Shown here in pieces: positions 16,608-25,195 of a stretch of DNA of 64,000 nucleotides. The notes under the pieces were generated by a model. That model did no database searches. It had not been told where the DNA came from and worked only from the letters and a program-made list of their open reading frames with translations. Made by a program: the position numbers and the translations under genes. This stretch comes from Microbacterium sp. ET2 (GTDB lineage Bacteria > Actinomycetota > Actinomycetes > Actinomycetales > Microbacteriaceae). Location: assembly GCF_030347395.1 (NCBI RefSeq), contig NZ_CP128170.1:1550001-1614000 (forward strand), in the 5' to 3' direction. Position 1 is the first letter of the stretch; the number at the start of each line of letters is the position of its first letter.

Positions 16608-18872
16608 TCACACGGGCTGTCGAGCGTCGATGGAGCGCGTTGTGCCGACGACGTCGACAGACTCTCCGTCGCCGAGCTCGACACGGACGTCCGTGTCGCC
16701 GAGGGTGATGCGGACGTCTCGTCCACCTCGCAACCGCACTGATCCAGGCAGCGCGCGGACTGTAGCCCCTGCCGAGGTGCCGTCCCAGTTCAATGCCTCG
16801 ACGACCAGCCCTCCTCGGGCATGGATCATTGTCGCGGCTCCGATGTCCCACTCCCCCGGGAGCGCGGGCAAGAGTATGAGCCTGTCAATCGAGGACTGAA
16901 CGAGCATCGTATGCACGATCCCGACAAGTGATCCCGCGCCGTCGAGGTTGAAGATCGCGCCGTGGTCGTGGGTGAACGAGAGCGATGGGAGCGTGTAAGT
17001 CCTCGACAAGCGGTTTGCGCACTCCAAGGCGAGATCTCCGTCGGCCACGGCAGCGGCGGCGATACCGAGCTGCGCAAGCCCGTACGCCATCACCTCATTT
17101 CCGGTGTCTCGCCATTCCAGCTTCTTTCGAACAAGTGTGATCACGGCATCGGCGAGCGGACCACGCGTAAGCTCCGCGGGTGGATCGAACCACAGCTCCA
17201 GGAGCTGAGACGCCGTGCGATGGCCGATTTCCTCCTCCACCCCCTCGTCCAGCCACTCCGCGAGTGTGCCGTCTGGAGCCACGCGATAAGGCGGGAGGGC
17301 AGCGAGCCACTGCCGGCGTCGCTCGGCGAGGTGGCGATCCACATCGAGCAGCTCCGCGGAGCGGATCAGTCCGCGGAGCAAGACGGCGAGCGCCGCCCGG
17401 TCCTGGGTCGCGTTCCGGCAAGCTTGCGACGCGAAGGTGGAAGAGCGGTTTTCTGGCGAGTAGGACGGTGAGAACAGCAGCTGACCCTCTTCGGTCTGCA
17501 GGAAGCTCTCGTAGAACCGCTCTGCCTCTCTCGCAAAGGGATACGCCGCGGAGCGCAATCGCTGAAGATCTCCGGTGTACCACACGTCGTCGAGCGCAAT
17601 CGCGGCAGTCCAGGGCGTTCCTGCGGTCCAGAACTCGTGGCAGTGGTCTGCATCGAAGTGAGTCGTGCGCGCATGTCGGATGCTGCACCGAGAGGGGAGG
17701 AGGTAGCCGTCGGCGCCGAACAATGTATGCGCGTTGTGGCGCAGGTCGTCGCTGAAGCCGATGAGCATGTCGATCCAGGTTCGCACCTGTGCTGCCGAGC
17801 CGCTCGACAATGAGGCCGCGAGCGCGCCGTTCTGGACGTTCCCGTTCATCGTGAAATCGGAGGACCATGCAGGGTCGAACGTGCCCGACCATATTCCCTG
17901 CAGGGTCGGAGGGAACTCGCCGGTGGAATCCTCGATGAGCGAGGCACCTGCCTGCAGTTGCAGCTGCAGCAGCTCCCGCGATGCGGACGGGCTCCGGTCC
18001 CGCAACAGCTCCTCAGTTGTCCTGCCGGAGGACATGACCCCGAGATCGACGCTCGTGAGAGGGAGCGAGGCATCCCGGGCGATGCGGTGTCGCTTGAGCA
18101 ACGAGGCGTAATTGCCCTTCGGCCACGAAGCCCCCGCCTGGTCGTCGCCGTCCTGCCGGGGATTCACGCACAACCCCAGAAGGAGGCGGTCGTCCTCGCG
18201 GCTGAGGATCGCAATTCTGGTGGAAGCGCCGCTCTCGTCGACTCCCGCCCAACCGACGACGAAGCGAAGGTCGAGCAGCGCTTCGGGCTCCGGCGACCCG
18301 CCCCCGCCGAAGCGGGCTCGCTCCTGGTTTCCGCCACGCACACCCTCGGCGCCTATCGCGACGTTGTCGGGGGGGCGCAGCCGCACGCGTGTGTCATGCG
18401 GGACGTCGAGGACGGCGATACCGTCGGCCCGGCTCACGAACGCCCTGATGAGGCGTGGTCGTGCCGCGGCGGTCCAGACGATCTCGATCTCGCCCGAGAG
18501 AAGATCGACGCGTCGTTCGTAGTCCGCTGCTCCCGCATCGGAGTCGTCGCACAAGTCGATCGTTGCCACCGGCACGAGGGGATCCGTCCACTGCAGCCCG
18601 GAATATCCGTCCTCCGCGGCGACCGCCACAGCGAGATCCGCGGCATCTTGCGCTCGGCCTGTCGCGATCAGTCGCCGGATCTCGGCGAGGTGGGGGGCGA
18701 GGCGTGGCGCCGGTAGGGGCGGATCCGCTGGGAGAAGCACGCGCTCATGCGAGAGGGTGAGCTGGTGATGCCCAGGTTTCCCGAAGAGCATGAGGCCCAG
18801 CGACCCATTTCCTGCCACCAGCCCGTGTTCCCAGTCGCTTGCCTGGGTAGTAGTGCGATACGTCGGGCGCAC
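16608..18872 (-). CDS. Glycoside hydrolase family 95-like protein, copy 2
   Basis: A cytoplasmic protein of about 754 residues, clearly paralogous to the gene at 8216-10534. It shares the N-terminal W-E-H-G-L motif, M-N-G-N-V-Q, C-H-E-F-W-T-A-G and S-P-S-Y-S-P-E-N-R blocks, and the same beta-sandwich end. The GTG at 18872 has GGAGG five bases upstream and aligns with the start of copy 1; an ATG at 18914 would add 14 residues. Two diverged copies suggest action on different linkages or sizes of the same imported oligosaccharide. It is a separate transcription unit, with its own LacI-type operator at 18940-18957. No signal peptide. Confidence 0.8.
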   Translation of the reverse strand: MRPTYRTTTQASDWEHGLVAGNGSLGLMLFGKPGHHQLTLSHERVLLPADPPLPAPRLAPHLAEIRRLIATGRAQDAADLAVAVAAEDGYSGLQWTDPLVPVATIDLCDDSDAGAADYERRVDLLSGEIEIVWTAAARPRLIRAFVSRADGIAVLDVPHDTRVRLRPPDNVAIGAEGVRGGNQERARFGGGGSPEPEALLDLRFVVGWAGVDESGASTRIAILSREDDRLLLGLCVNPRQDGDDQAGASWPKGNYASLLKRHRIARDASLPLTSVDLGVMSSGRTTEELLRDRSPSASRELLQLQLQAGASLIEDSTGEFPPTLQGIWSGTFDPAWSSDFTMNGNVQNGALAASLSSGSAAQVRTWIDMLIGFSDDLRHNAHTLFGADGYLLPSRCSIRHARTTHFDADHCHEFWTAGTPWTAAIALDDVWYTGDLQRLRSAAYPFAREAERFYESFLQTEEGQLLFSPSYSPENRSSTFASQACRNATQDRAALAVLLRGLIRSAELLDVDRHLAERRRQWLAALPPYRVAPDGTLAEWLDEGVEEEIGHRTASQLLELWFDPPAELTRGPLADAVITLVRKKLEWRDTGNEVMAYGLAQLGIAAAAVADGDLALECANRLSRTYTLPSLSFTHDHGAIFNLDGAGSLVGIVHTMLVQSSIDRLILLPALPGEWDIGAATMIHARGGLVVEALNWDGTSAGATVRALPGSVRLRGGRDVRITLGDTDVRVELGDGESVDVVGTTRSIDARQPV

Positions 18873-18939
18873 ACGGTCCTCCGTCCTGCGGTGGGATGGC
18901 GCCGCCCGCGACATCCGTCACCGGTGGCTCCTGCAAGCA

Positions 18940-18957
18940 TGCGCAATCGTTTGCGCA
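18940..18957. promoter_or_regulatory. LacI-type operator upstream of GH95-like copy 2
   Basis: TGCGCAATCGTTTGCGCA, an 18-base palindrome symmetrical except at the pair flanking the central CG. It is placed in the promoter region of the GH95-like gene (start 18872 or 18914). It shares TGCGCAA and the CG core with the operators at 16465 and 35330. A second, overlapping 8-base inverted repeat (GCGCACTA/TAGTGCGC, 18953-18971) may belong to the same control region. Confidence 0.7.
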
Positions 18958-19067
18958 CTAACCTAGTGCGCCCTCCGATGACGATCAAATTCCCCTCGCC
19001 CATGTCGCCGCGAATGAGAAGGCATTCCCACGCGTGCTGATACATCCGAGCAAGGGCGTGATTCGCC

Positions 19068-20171
19068 TCAGTCTTTCACCTCGATGCTCACGGGCACTCC
19101 TTCGCTCTGCTGCGACACATACGCGGCTTCGACAACAGCCATTGTGTGCAGCACATCGTCGACGGATGTCGGCAGCTCCGGCACCGATCCCTCGATGAAA
19201 CGCTGAACGGCTCCCATCGATCCGATGAACGCATCGGGGAACCACGACCCCGCGAAGGGCACGTCCTGCCACCCGCGGTCCTTTTGCTCGAGTAGTGCGA
19301 GTTCGAGCCTGTCTTGGCCCCCGGTCGGGTAGTCGAGCAGCAAGCCCATCTGGGCCCGGACCGCGCCCTTGGTTCCCTCCCATTTGATGTAGCTCTCTTC
19401 GTATCCGGACCCGAACGCGTGGTCGTGATTCGTGCTGACCGTGACCCGGAGGGGTCGGTCGCGATAGCGCAGCAGGATCGTGGAACGGGTGTTGGCGATT
19501 TCAGCTTTCTCGGGGTGCGGCAACGTGATCGCGCTGACTCCCTCGGGATTGCCGAGAAACGACCGTACGAGATCGAGGTAGTGCACGCTGTGCATATTGA
19601 TCTCCAGCCGCTCGAGACCGAAGACGTGTGGGAAGAGCCTCCACGGGGTGTCGACCTGCACGCGTATCTCGAGGTCGTAGAGCTCTCCGATCGTTCCTTC
19701 GGCGATGAGGCGTCGCGCCTCGGCTACGTAGGGGGCAAAGCGCAGCTGGGTATTCACCGCGGCGACGAGGTTCTTCCTGTGACAGAGTTCGCTCAACTCG
19801 ATTCCCTCGGCGAGGGTATGACCGAGCGGCTTCTGGATGAGCACGGCTGCATGGTCGGGCAGCATCTCGAGCGTCTCCAGATACTGCTCAGGCATCAGAG
19901 CGATGTCGTACACCGCATGTTCCGGCGCCGCGGCGACAGCCTCGGCGACAGTGCCGAACACATGCTCGATACCGTATTGATCGGCGAGCGCCTGGGCACG
20001 CGCGACTGTTCGGTTCACGAGCCCCCACACGGGGTATCCGGCCTTGCGATACGCCGGTAGATGCGCGTCCTTCACAATCCCGCCCGTGCCGATGATGACG
20101 ATCGGCCGTGGAGAAGCTGGCAGTTCAAGCGTGTATGCGGCAGCCAGATGCCGCTCTGGAAAGTCCGTCAT
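19068..20171 (-). CDS. Gfo/Idh/MocA-family oxidoreductase
   Basis: A 367-residue NAD(P)-dependent oxidoreductase. The N-terminal Rossmann fold carries G-T-G-G-I-V-K-D-A-H-L-P. The conserved lysine motif appears as Q-K-P-L-G-H-T (E-K-P in most relatives). A C-terminal alpha/beta substrate domain includes N-M-H-S-V-H-Y. Members oxidise or reduce sugars, inositols and aldonolactones. Beside a lactonase and 2-keto-3-deoxy-acid genes, it may be the sugar 1-dehydrogenase that makes the lactone substrate, but the family is too varied to be sure. It is the last gene of a minus-strand set with the lactonase and RraA-like genes. Confidence 0.88.
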   Translation of the reverse strand: MTDFPERHLAAAYTLELPASPRPIVIIGTGGIVKDAHLPAYRKAGYPVWGLVNRTVARAQALADQYGIEHVFGTVAEAVAAAPEHAVYDIALMPEQYLETLEMLPDHAAVLIQKPLGHTLAEGIELSELCHRKNLVAAVNTQLRFAPYVAEARRLIAEGTIGELYDLEIRVQVDTPWRLFPHVFGLERLEINMHSVHYLDLVRSFLGNPEGVSAITLPHPEKAEIANTRSTILLRYRDRPLRVTVSTNHDHAFGSGYEESYIKWEGTKGAVRAQMGLLLDYPTGGQDRLELALLEQKDRGWQDVPFAGSWFPDAFIGSMGAVQRFIEGSVPELPTSVDDVLHTMAVVEAAYVSQQSEGVPVSIEVKD

Positions 20172-20294
20172 GACCTGTTCCCTTCATCGCACTGGCGGTC
20201 TGGTTACCGCTATGAGTCGTTTCCCATCGGATGAATCAACTTGGTGAGATGAGTTGATGGCGAACGTCGCTGCGGATGGCCCTGAGGCATCCGG

Positions 20295-21164
20295 TCATCG
20301 GTGCTCGAGGCGCTCGGGGTCGAGGCGGTAAACCTCTGCCGCAGTGCGCCCCAGCATCCACTCGCGGTCGCCGGCGTCAAGGCTGTCGAACAGGGGCCGC
20401 AGACCCCGCCAGACCCGCGTGTACCCTCCCGCCAGCACCGATATCGGCCAGTCGCCTCCGTAAAGCAGCCGGCGGGGTCCGAAAAGCTCGACGGCGCGGT
20501 CGAAGACCGGCCTGATCTGCTCGGTCGTCCACGCCGCCATGTCACCGGTCGCCGAATACAGCCCGCTTACCTTGCTGTAGACGAGCGGGTTCTCGGCGGC
20601 CGCAGCAAAGAGCGCGCCCCACGGCTGGATCGAGGAGAGCCCGATGGGCGGCTTCGCAAGGTGGTCGATCACCATGCGCAGCTCGGGATAACGCTCGGAC
20701 AGGATCGGCACCAGCTCGAGGTGCCGGGGCAGCACGGCAACAACATCGAGCGTGAGGCCGCGTTCTTCGAGCACAGACAGTGCCTCTCCGACCTCGGGGC
20801 GCAGTAGCCAGTCCGGGTCGGTCTTGTTGTGGATAAGGTTGCGCACGCCAACGAGGAGCGAGTCCCCCATCCATGAGTCAATCGTCGCGGCCGTGCCCGC
20901 TGGGTCATCGAGCGGGGCGAACCCGACGATGCCCACCACCTCGGGGTGCTGCGCCGCTGACTCGCGCATGAGTACCGTGTCCTCTGGGTTATCAGCCGAC
21001 TGTACCTGGACGGTGAAGTCGACGCCCGCGGCGCGGAGCTCGGGTCCGAGATCATCGAACGTCATCGCCCTGTCGATGGGGGCCATCGCAGAGCCCAGCC
21101 AGTCGTAGTCAGCGCGGGCCGGATCCCATACATGCTGGTGGGCATCGATCACGGGGAAAGTCAC
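20295..21164 (-). CDS. Amidohydrolase-family sugar lactonase (L-fuconolactonase/L-rhamnonolactonase type)
   Basis: A 289-residue TIM-barrel hydrolase of the amidohydrolase-2/COG3618 group. Metal or catalytic motifs are visible: H-Q-H at residues 9-11, D-H-L-A-K-P in the middle, and Y-G-G-D-W-P near the end (G-S-D-W-P in most relatives). COG3618 members include L-fuconolactonase, L-rhamnono-lactonase and 4-sulfomuconolactonase. With GH29 and GH95 genes nearby, hydrolysis of L-fucono-1,4/1,5-lactone to L-fuconate is the best guess. It lies 30 bases after the RraA-like gene. Confidence 0.85.
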   Translation of the reverse strand: MTFPVIDAHQHVWDPARADYDWLGSAMAPIDRAMTFDDLGPELRAAGVDFTVQVQSADNPEDTVLMRESAAQHPEVVGIVGFAPLDDPAGTAATIDSWMGDSLLVGVRNLIHNKTDPDWLLRPEVGEALSVLEERGLTLDVVAVLPRHLELVPILSERYPELRMVIDHLAKPPIGLSSIQPWGALFAAAAENPLVYSKVSGLYSATGDMAAWTTEQIRPVFDRAVELFGPRRLLYGGDWPISVLAGGYTRVWRGLRPLFDSLDAGDREWMLGRTAAEVYRLDPERLEHR

Positions 21165-21194
21165 GTTACTCCAGGGTCTCGGTGGGGTCGGTGG

Positions 21195-21893
21195 TCAGAG
21201 CACGCGGTGGCGGTCCCAGACCGTACGAAGCGACTCGCCGGCGAGCAGCTCGGCGAGCACGGTGGACTCCCCTGCCGCACGCACACGGGCCCGGGCAAGC
21301 ACGTCGTTCTCGTCCGCGCGGGGAACGATCACGATCCCGTCGTCGTCGGCCATCACGAGATCCCCCTGGGCGATCGTCACCCCGCCGATGACGACGGGCT
21401 CGTCGATGTCGACGATGCGCAGGCGCGCGCGGAAGTCGATCGGACGCCGGGAGCGCGAGAAGGCGGGAAACCCGAGGGCCGCGATGCGATCGGTATCGCG
21501 CAGATTGCCGTCGGTCACGACGCCTGCCGCTCCCGCCGCCAGGGCTGCGGCACTGAAGAGCTCACCCCAGAATGCCGAGTCGTTGTTCTCGTCGGTGGCG
21601 ATGACGACGATCTCGCCGGTACCGATGCCGTCGATCATTTCGATCGCCTCGCCGTACGGATCGTCAGGTCTGTCGGCCAGCGACGGGGCGAAGCGCACCG
21701 TGCGTGCCCGCCCCATCATTCGCGTCCCGGGCACGATCGGGGCGAGCCGGTCGGACAGCACTTGATTCCGCAGCCCTGAGGCGTCGCATGAGTCGCTCAG
21801 GATAGCCGTCGTGAGACGCTCATCGCCGGGCTCGGGGCGGAACCCCCGATCATCGGATGACATGACAGACTCGTGGCAGGAAGAAGAAGACAC
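21195..21893 (-). CDS. RraA/HMG-aldolase-like protein
   Basis: About 232 residues of the RraA-like fold (dimethylmenaquinone-methyltransferase-like; 4-hydroxy-4-methyl-2-oxoglutarate/4-carboxy-4-hydroxy-2-oxoadipate aldolase family). The active-site pattern is present: G-E-L-F-S-A-A-A-L-A-A-G-A-A-G followed by T-D-G-N-L-R-D, whose Arg-Asp pair binds metal and substrate in the aldolases. In sugar-acid clusters such proteins may cleave or decarboxylate 2-keto acids. The start is uncertain: GTG 21893 or ATG 21863; neither has a strong Shine-Dalgarno. It is the first gene of a group with the lactonase and Gfo/Idh genes, preceded by about 680 bases without a gene. Confidence 0.82.
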   Translation of the reverse strand: MSSSSCHESVMSSDDRGFRPEPGDERLTTAILSDSCDASGLRNQVLSDRLAPIVPGTRMMGRARTVRFAPSLADRPDDPYGEAIEMIDGIGTGEIVVIATDENNDSAFWGELFSAAALAAGAAGVVTDGNLRDTDRIAALGFPAFSRSRRPIDFRARLRIVDIDEPVVIGGVTIAQGDLVMADDDGIVIVPRADENDVLARARVRAAGESTVLAELLAGESLRTVWDRHRVL

Positions 21894-22575
21894 TCTCGAT
21901 CCCGAGTGCCAAGCGAATGCCAGGACCGTTCGCGCGCGGCGTCATGACGAGACCGATCCGGAAGTTGGGAGAATCGACGCGCACGATGTGACGACGACCG
22001 GATTGCGGGGCTTCAAGATCGGATGACCCCGCCGAACCCCCACGCGGTCTCCACAAACAGCGTCGCCATGCGAGAGAAGCGCGGTGCGTGCGCGGACGAT
22101 GCGGGGGGGAGGTGTCGCTTCTGGGGTTCATCATCGAAGTTCGTTATCGGCTGGTGAGTGGTCGTGCGCCTGGTGTTGGGTCGCGCCAAGTCTAGAGCAA
22201 ACGATTGACCGAGCGCAGCCCTGGGTGGCGATTGAGGATCACGAGTAGAACCTCTGATCGAGGGGGAGGCCGGCGGGCGAGTCCTCGAACATCTCAGCGC
22301 TATACCCGAGCCAGTTCACAGTCAGGAGGGCCGCCCTCCCACAGGATCCGTCTCTCGACGGAAATCTTCATCGGTAGTTGCCGAATCTGTTGACCTGATG
22401 CTTACGAGTGCCAAAGCGCCGACGAGGTCGAGAATTGACAAATGCTGCACGAGTTAGCAGTGCCCGGCCCCGCCGTCGCGCGGGCACGTCCGCACGCCAA
22501 ACTGGGTCACTATCAAATAGGCCTCAAGGCCTTCGTCGACCGTCGCGAGTCGGGCCGAGTCGACCTGGCTCTGCG
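21894..22575. other. Gene-free stretch between RraA-like and LacI regulator 2 genes
   Basis: About 680 bases with no credible gene on either strand; the open frames have arginine-rich shadow composition. The only recognisable element is the LacI-type site at 22195-22212. It probably contains the promoter of the RraA-lactonase-oxidoreductase group and the 3' end of the upstream operon. Confidence 0.6.
22195..22212. promoter_or_regulatory. LacI-type operator, class GAGCAAACGATTGA
   Basis: AGAGCAAACGATTGACCG. It shares 14 contiguous bases (GAGCAAACGATTGA) with the site at 26425-26442 read on the opposite strand. It lies about 300 bases upstream of the RraA-like gene. It is a plausible target of LacI regulator 2 (22576-23589). 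Confidence 0.6.
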
Positions 22576-23589
22576 TCAGACAGAAGGCGGGGCCGTGGAC
22601 TCGCGCACAACCACGAAAGGTTTCGGGTCGCGGACGACGACATCCGCGATGGTGCCGGAGGTGATCCTGTCATGGATCGCCGACATCGCCTCGCGACCGA
22701 GCTCATATAGCGGCATCCGCACCGTCGTGAGCGGCGGCCACGCGTTCTCAGCCGTCCACGCATCGTGCATCGCGACGATTGAGAGCTCCCCCGGCACACG
22801 GAGCCCAAGCCGCCGCGCCTCGAGTAGGGCTCCGTGTGCCGCATTAATGTTGGCGACCATGACGGCGGTGGGGGGCTCGGGCAGGGCCGCAAGCGCGGCG
22901 AGCGCGAGCCCTCCATTGCGGGGCTCGTAACCCAGGCGCGTCACGTATTCCTCCGGGACGTCGAGTCTGGCGTCCGCCATCGCGGCACGGAAGCCGCGCT
23001 CGCGGCGAGTCGCCGTGTCGGAGGCGGGGTGACCGCTGATCAGCGCGATGCGGGTGTGGCCGAAATCGATGAGGTGCCGAGTTCCGAGGTTGGCACCGAG
23101 GTCGTCATCTAGCACGACCGAGCCGGCGCTCTGGGGGTTAGTCGAGTTGACTAGGACGATCGGCAGCGACTCCTCGACGAGGATTTTGAGGTCCTCCGGA
23201 CGCATGGTGTCGCCGACCTGTAGGAGCACGCCGTCGACGCGGCCTTCGCCGATCAGCCGGGGAATGGCCTCCTGCCCTTCGGGCATGCCCTCGATGCGGG
23301 CCAGTAGCACCATGTAGCCGCGGCGAGTCGCCTCTTCCTCGACCCCTCGCATTAGCTCGGTGAAGATGGCGTTCGTTAGGTCGGGGACGATGAGACCGAT
23401 TACGTTCGTGCGCGAGAATTTGAGGGCCCGCGCTGCGAAGTTTGGGCGATAGTCGAGCTCCTGGGCCGCCTCGGTGATGCGACGCCGGGTGTCATCGCTG
23501 ACGCGGGCGTTCGGTGCATCACTGAGCACGCGCGAGGCGGCCGACACAGACACCCCCGCGCGTGCGGCGACATCGCTCAGCGTAGCCAT
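22576..23589 (-). CDS. LacI-family transcriptional regulator (regulator 2)
   Basis: A 337-residue LacI/GalR protein. The helix-turn-helix is T-L-S-D-V-A-A-R-A-G-V-S-V-S, followed by the hinge and a ligand-binding domain homologous to regulator 1 throughout, so the two are probably duplicates that have diverged. It begins 17 bases after the MaoC-like gene and ends the minus-strand operon starting with the CoA-transferase. Autoregulation through the operator at 26425-26442, which also controls the divergent dehydrogenase operon, is likely. The effector would be a metabolite of the sugar-acid branch. Confidence 0.92.
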   Translation of the reverse strand: MATLSDVAARAGVSVSAASRVLSDAPNARVSDDTRRRITEAAQELDYRPNFAARALKFSRTNVIGLIVPDLTNAIFTELMRGVEEEATRRGYMVLLARIEGMPEGQEAIPRLIGEGRVDGVLLQVGDTMRPEDLKILVEESLPIVLVNSTNPQSAGSVVLDDDLGANLGTRHLIDFGHTRIALISGHPASDTATRRERGFRAAMADARLDVPEEYVTRLGYEPRNGGLALAALAALPEPPTAVMVANINAAHGALLEARRLGLRVPGELSIVAMHDAWTAENAWPPLTTVRMPLYELGREAMSAIHDRITSGTIADVVVRDPKPFVVVRESTAPPSV

Positions 23590-23605
23590 GGCCCCAGCTT
23601 AGGGA

Positions 23606-24064
23606 TCACGCGCTCGCGACCCGGCGATTCACGAGATACAAGTGGGTCAGCACCATGACGGTGTCGCCGCGCTGATTCGTTGTGGTCACGAGCTCGTGCA
23701 CGTAGCCGAACTCCTCCGGACGCCTCGTGTGCTCGGTCTTTTGAGTGATCTCGGCGCTCACATGGATCGTGTCGCCGATGAAGACGGGGCGGACGAAGCG
23801 GATGCGATCGTAGCCGTAAGTCATCGCTTGCGGGTTGATGTCGCCGGCCGTCATACCCACCGCGATCGAGAGGATCAGGGTGCCGTGGGCGATCCGCTGT
23901 CCCGCCGGCTGGGTGGCCATCCACTGTGCGTCCATGTGGTGCGGGAAGAAGTCTCCCGTCTGCCCCGCGTGGATCACTATGTCCGACTCGGTGATGGTGC
24001 GTCCTACGGTCTCGCGGCGGTCTCCGACCTCGATGTCCTCGAACCAGCGGTCGGTGGTCTTCAT
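23606..24064 (-). CDS. MaoC-like hotdog-fold dehydratase/hydratase
   Basis: A 152-residue hotdog-fold protein of the MaoC/(R)-enoyl-CoA hydratase family. The catalytic pair is visible in T-G-D-F-F-P-H-H (Asp38 and His42 or His43), followed by the A-H-G-T-L motif. These enzymes add or remove water at an enoyl-CoA double bond. The start at 24064 overlaps the stop of the preceding gene (ATGA); an ATG five codons upstream is possible. Coupling to a CaiB/BaiF CoA-transferase implies that a CoA ester is made and then hydrated or dehydrated. This is unusual inside a sugar-utilisation cluster. Confidence 0.88.
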   Translation of the reverse strand: MKTTDRWFEDIEVGDRRETVGRTITESDIVIHAGQTGDFFPHHMDAQWMATQPAGQRIAHGTLILSIAVGMTAGDINPQAMTYGYDRIRFVRPVFIGDTIHVSAEITQKTEHTRRPEEFGYVHELVTTTNQRGDTVMVLTHLYLVNRRVASA

Positions 24065-25194
24065 GTGTGCTCTAGCCATTCCCCGACGCCTTCGTCGAGT
24101 CTCGATCGCAGCTGCTCATCGGTGAGGCGGCCGATCAGGGCCTCGGTGACGAACTCGGAGAGTGCATTCTGGAGTTCGATGTAATGGACGGAGCGTGGGC
24201 GCAGGTAAGCACCCTCGAGCGTGGCGCGGGTGTCCCGGAAGAAGTCGAGCGAATCGGCATTTGTGCGATCGCTCTCCCAGGCGACGGTGTTACCCGGCTG
24301 TCCGCCGGCGTCGTAGTAGATGCCCTCCTGTACCTCGGCCGAGTCTAGCCAGAACGCGTACGCGATCGCCTGCTCGAGGTTCTTGGTGCGGGCGGAGACG
24401 GCGATGCCGGCACCTCCGAGCAACGCGCCGTTCACGCCGTTGCGAGACTCCGGAATGTCCGTGTACTTCACTCGGTTCGGCCGAAAGCCCGCCCGGCTGT
24501 AGTTCGTGTAGCCGAACATGAGCGGAACATAGGCGTATCGGTTGCTGGTACTGAGCGCGTCCGCCGCAAGGATCGGGTTCCAGGTGCTGTTGTTCTTAGG
24601 TACGAGAGAAGCGAGCCGGCGGAGCGTCTCCATGGCCTCGGCAAGCGCATCTGCGCTCAGGAACACACCGGGTGAGCGCATCGGCTCCTCCCCGTTGCCC
24701 GAGGCTACGGTGACGAGGCTCGAAAACGAGTCGACGGGCTTGTAAGGCCACAGCACGCGGCCCTGCTCGGCCAGGGCCAGAACACCTGTCCAGTCTCGCG
24801 GAGGCTCGGGCAGAAGATCGGGGCGATACGCCGAGACCTGCGCCGCGGCATCCGTGGCAAGGCCGTACTGGCCGCCGTTGTGCGAGTAGGACGCGTGCGA
24901 GGCGCCCACGGACTGCGTTGCGAGCACTGCGAGCTCGTCGTCGTGACCGGTGCCGTCGAGGCGAGCGAAGAGCCCGTGCTCGGCTGCCCGAGGGATGTGC
25001 GGGTGGTCGATCACGAGCAGGTCGTACTGCTCGACGAGGTCTTCGAGCGCCTGGTCGGCGAACGATTGCAGCGAGCGCTGCTCCCAGCGCACCTCGACGT
25101 CGGGCGCGACGGCGCGATACGCGTCGGCCGAGGCGGCGACGCTACCATGGCCGCGCTCGTGCTCCCAGGTGATGCCCGTGAGGACGGTGGTCAC
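24061..25194 (-). CDS. Solute-binding-protein-like protein without a signal peptide
   Basis: A 377-residue protein with the fold pattern of family-1 extracellular solute-binding proteins: mixed alpha/beta N-lobe, Y-D-L-L-V-I-D-H strand, and late motifs resembling ABC sugar-binding proteins such as A-Y-A-F-W-L-D. It starts directly at the first beta strand (T-V-L-T-G-I-T-W), with no basic/hydrophobic leader and no lipobox. GTG 25194 is chosen because it lies one base after the CoA-transferase stop and has AGAAGG/GGTGGG upstream; the extra N-terminal codons of the longer frame do not form a signal peptide either. Its end overlaps the MaoC-like gene (ATGA). It is therefore co-translated with two CoA enzymes and is likely cytoplasmic. 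The function is unknown. Confidence 0.85.
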   Translation of the reverse strand: MTTVLTGITWEHERGHGSVAASADAYRAVAPDVEVRWEQRSLQSFADQALEDLVEQYDLLVIDHPHIPRAAEHGLFARLDGTGHDDELAVLATQSVGASHASYSHNGGQYGLATDAAAQVSAYRPDLLPEPPRDWTGVLALAEQGRVLWPYKPVDSFSSLVTVASGNGEEPMRSPGVFLSADALAEAMETLRRLASLVPKNNSTWNPILAADALSTSNRYAYVPLMFGYTNYSRAGFRPNRVKYTDIPESRNGVNGALLGGAGIAVSARTKNLEQAIAYAFWLDSAEVQEGIYYDAGGQPGNTVAWESDRTNADSLDFFRDTRATLEGAYLRPRSVHYIELQNALSEFVTEALIGRLTDEQLRSRLDEGVGEWLEHT

Positions 25195-25195
25195 G

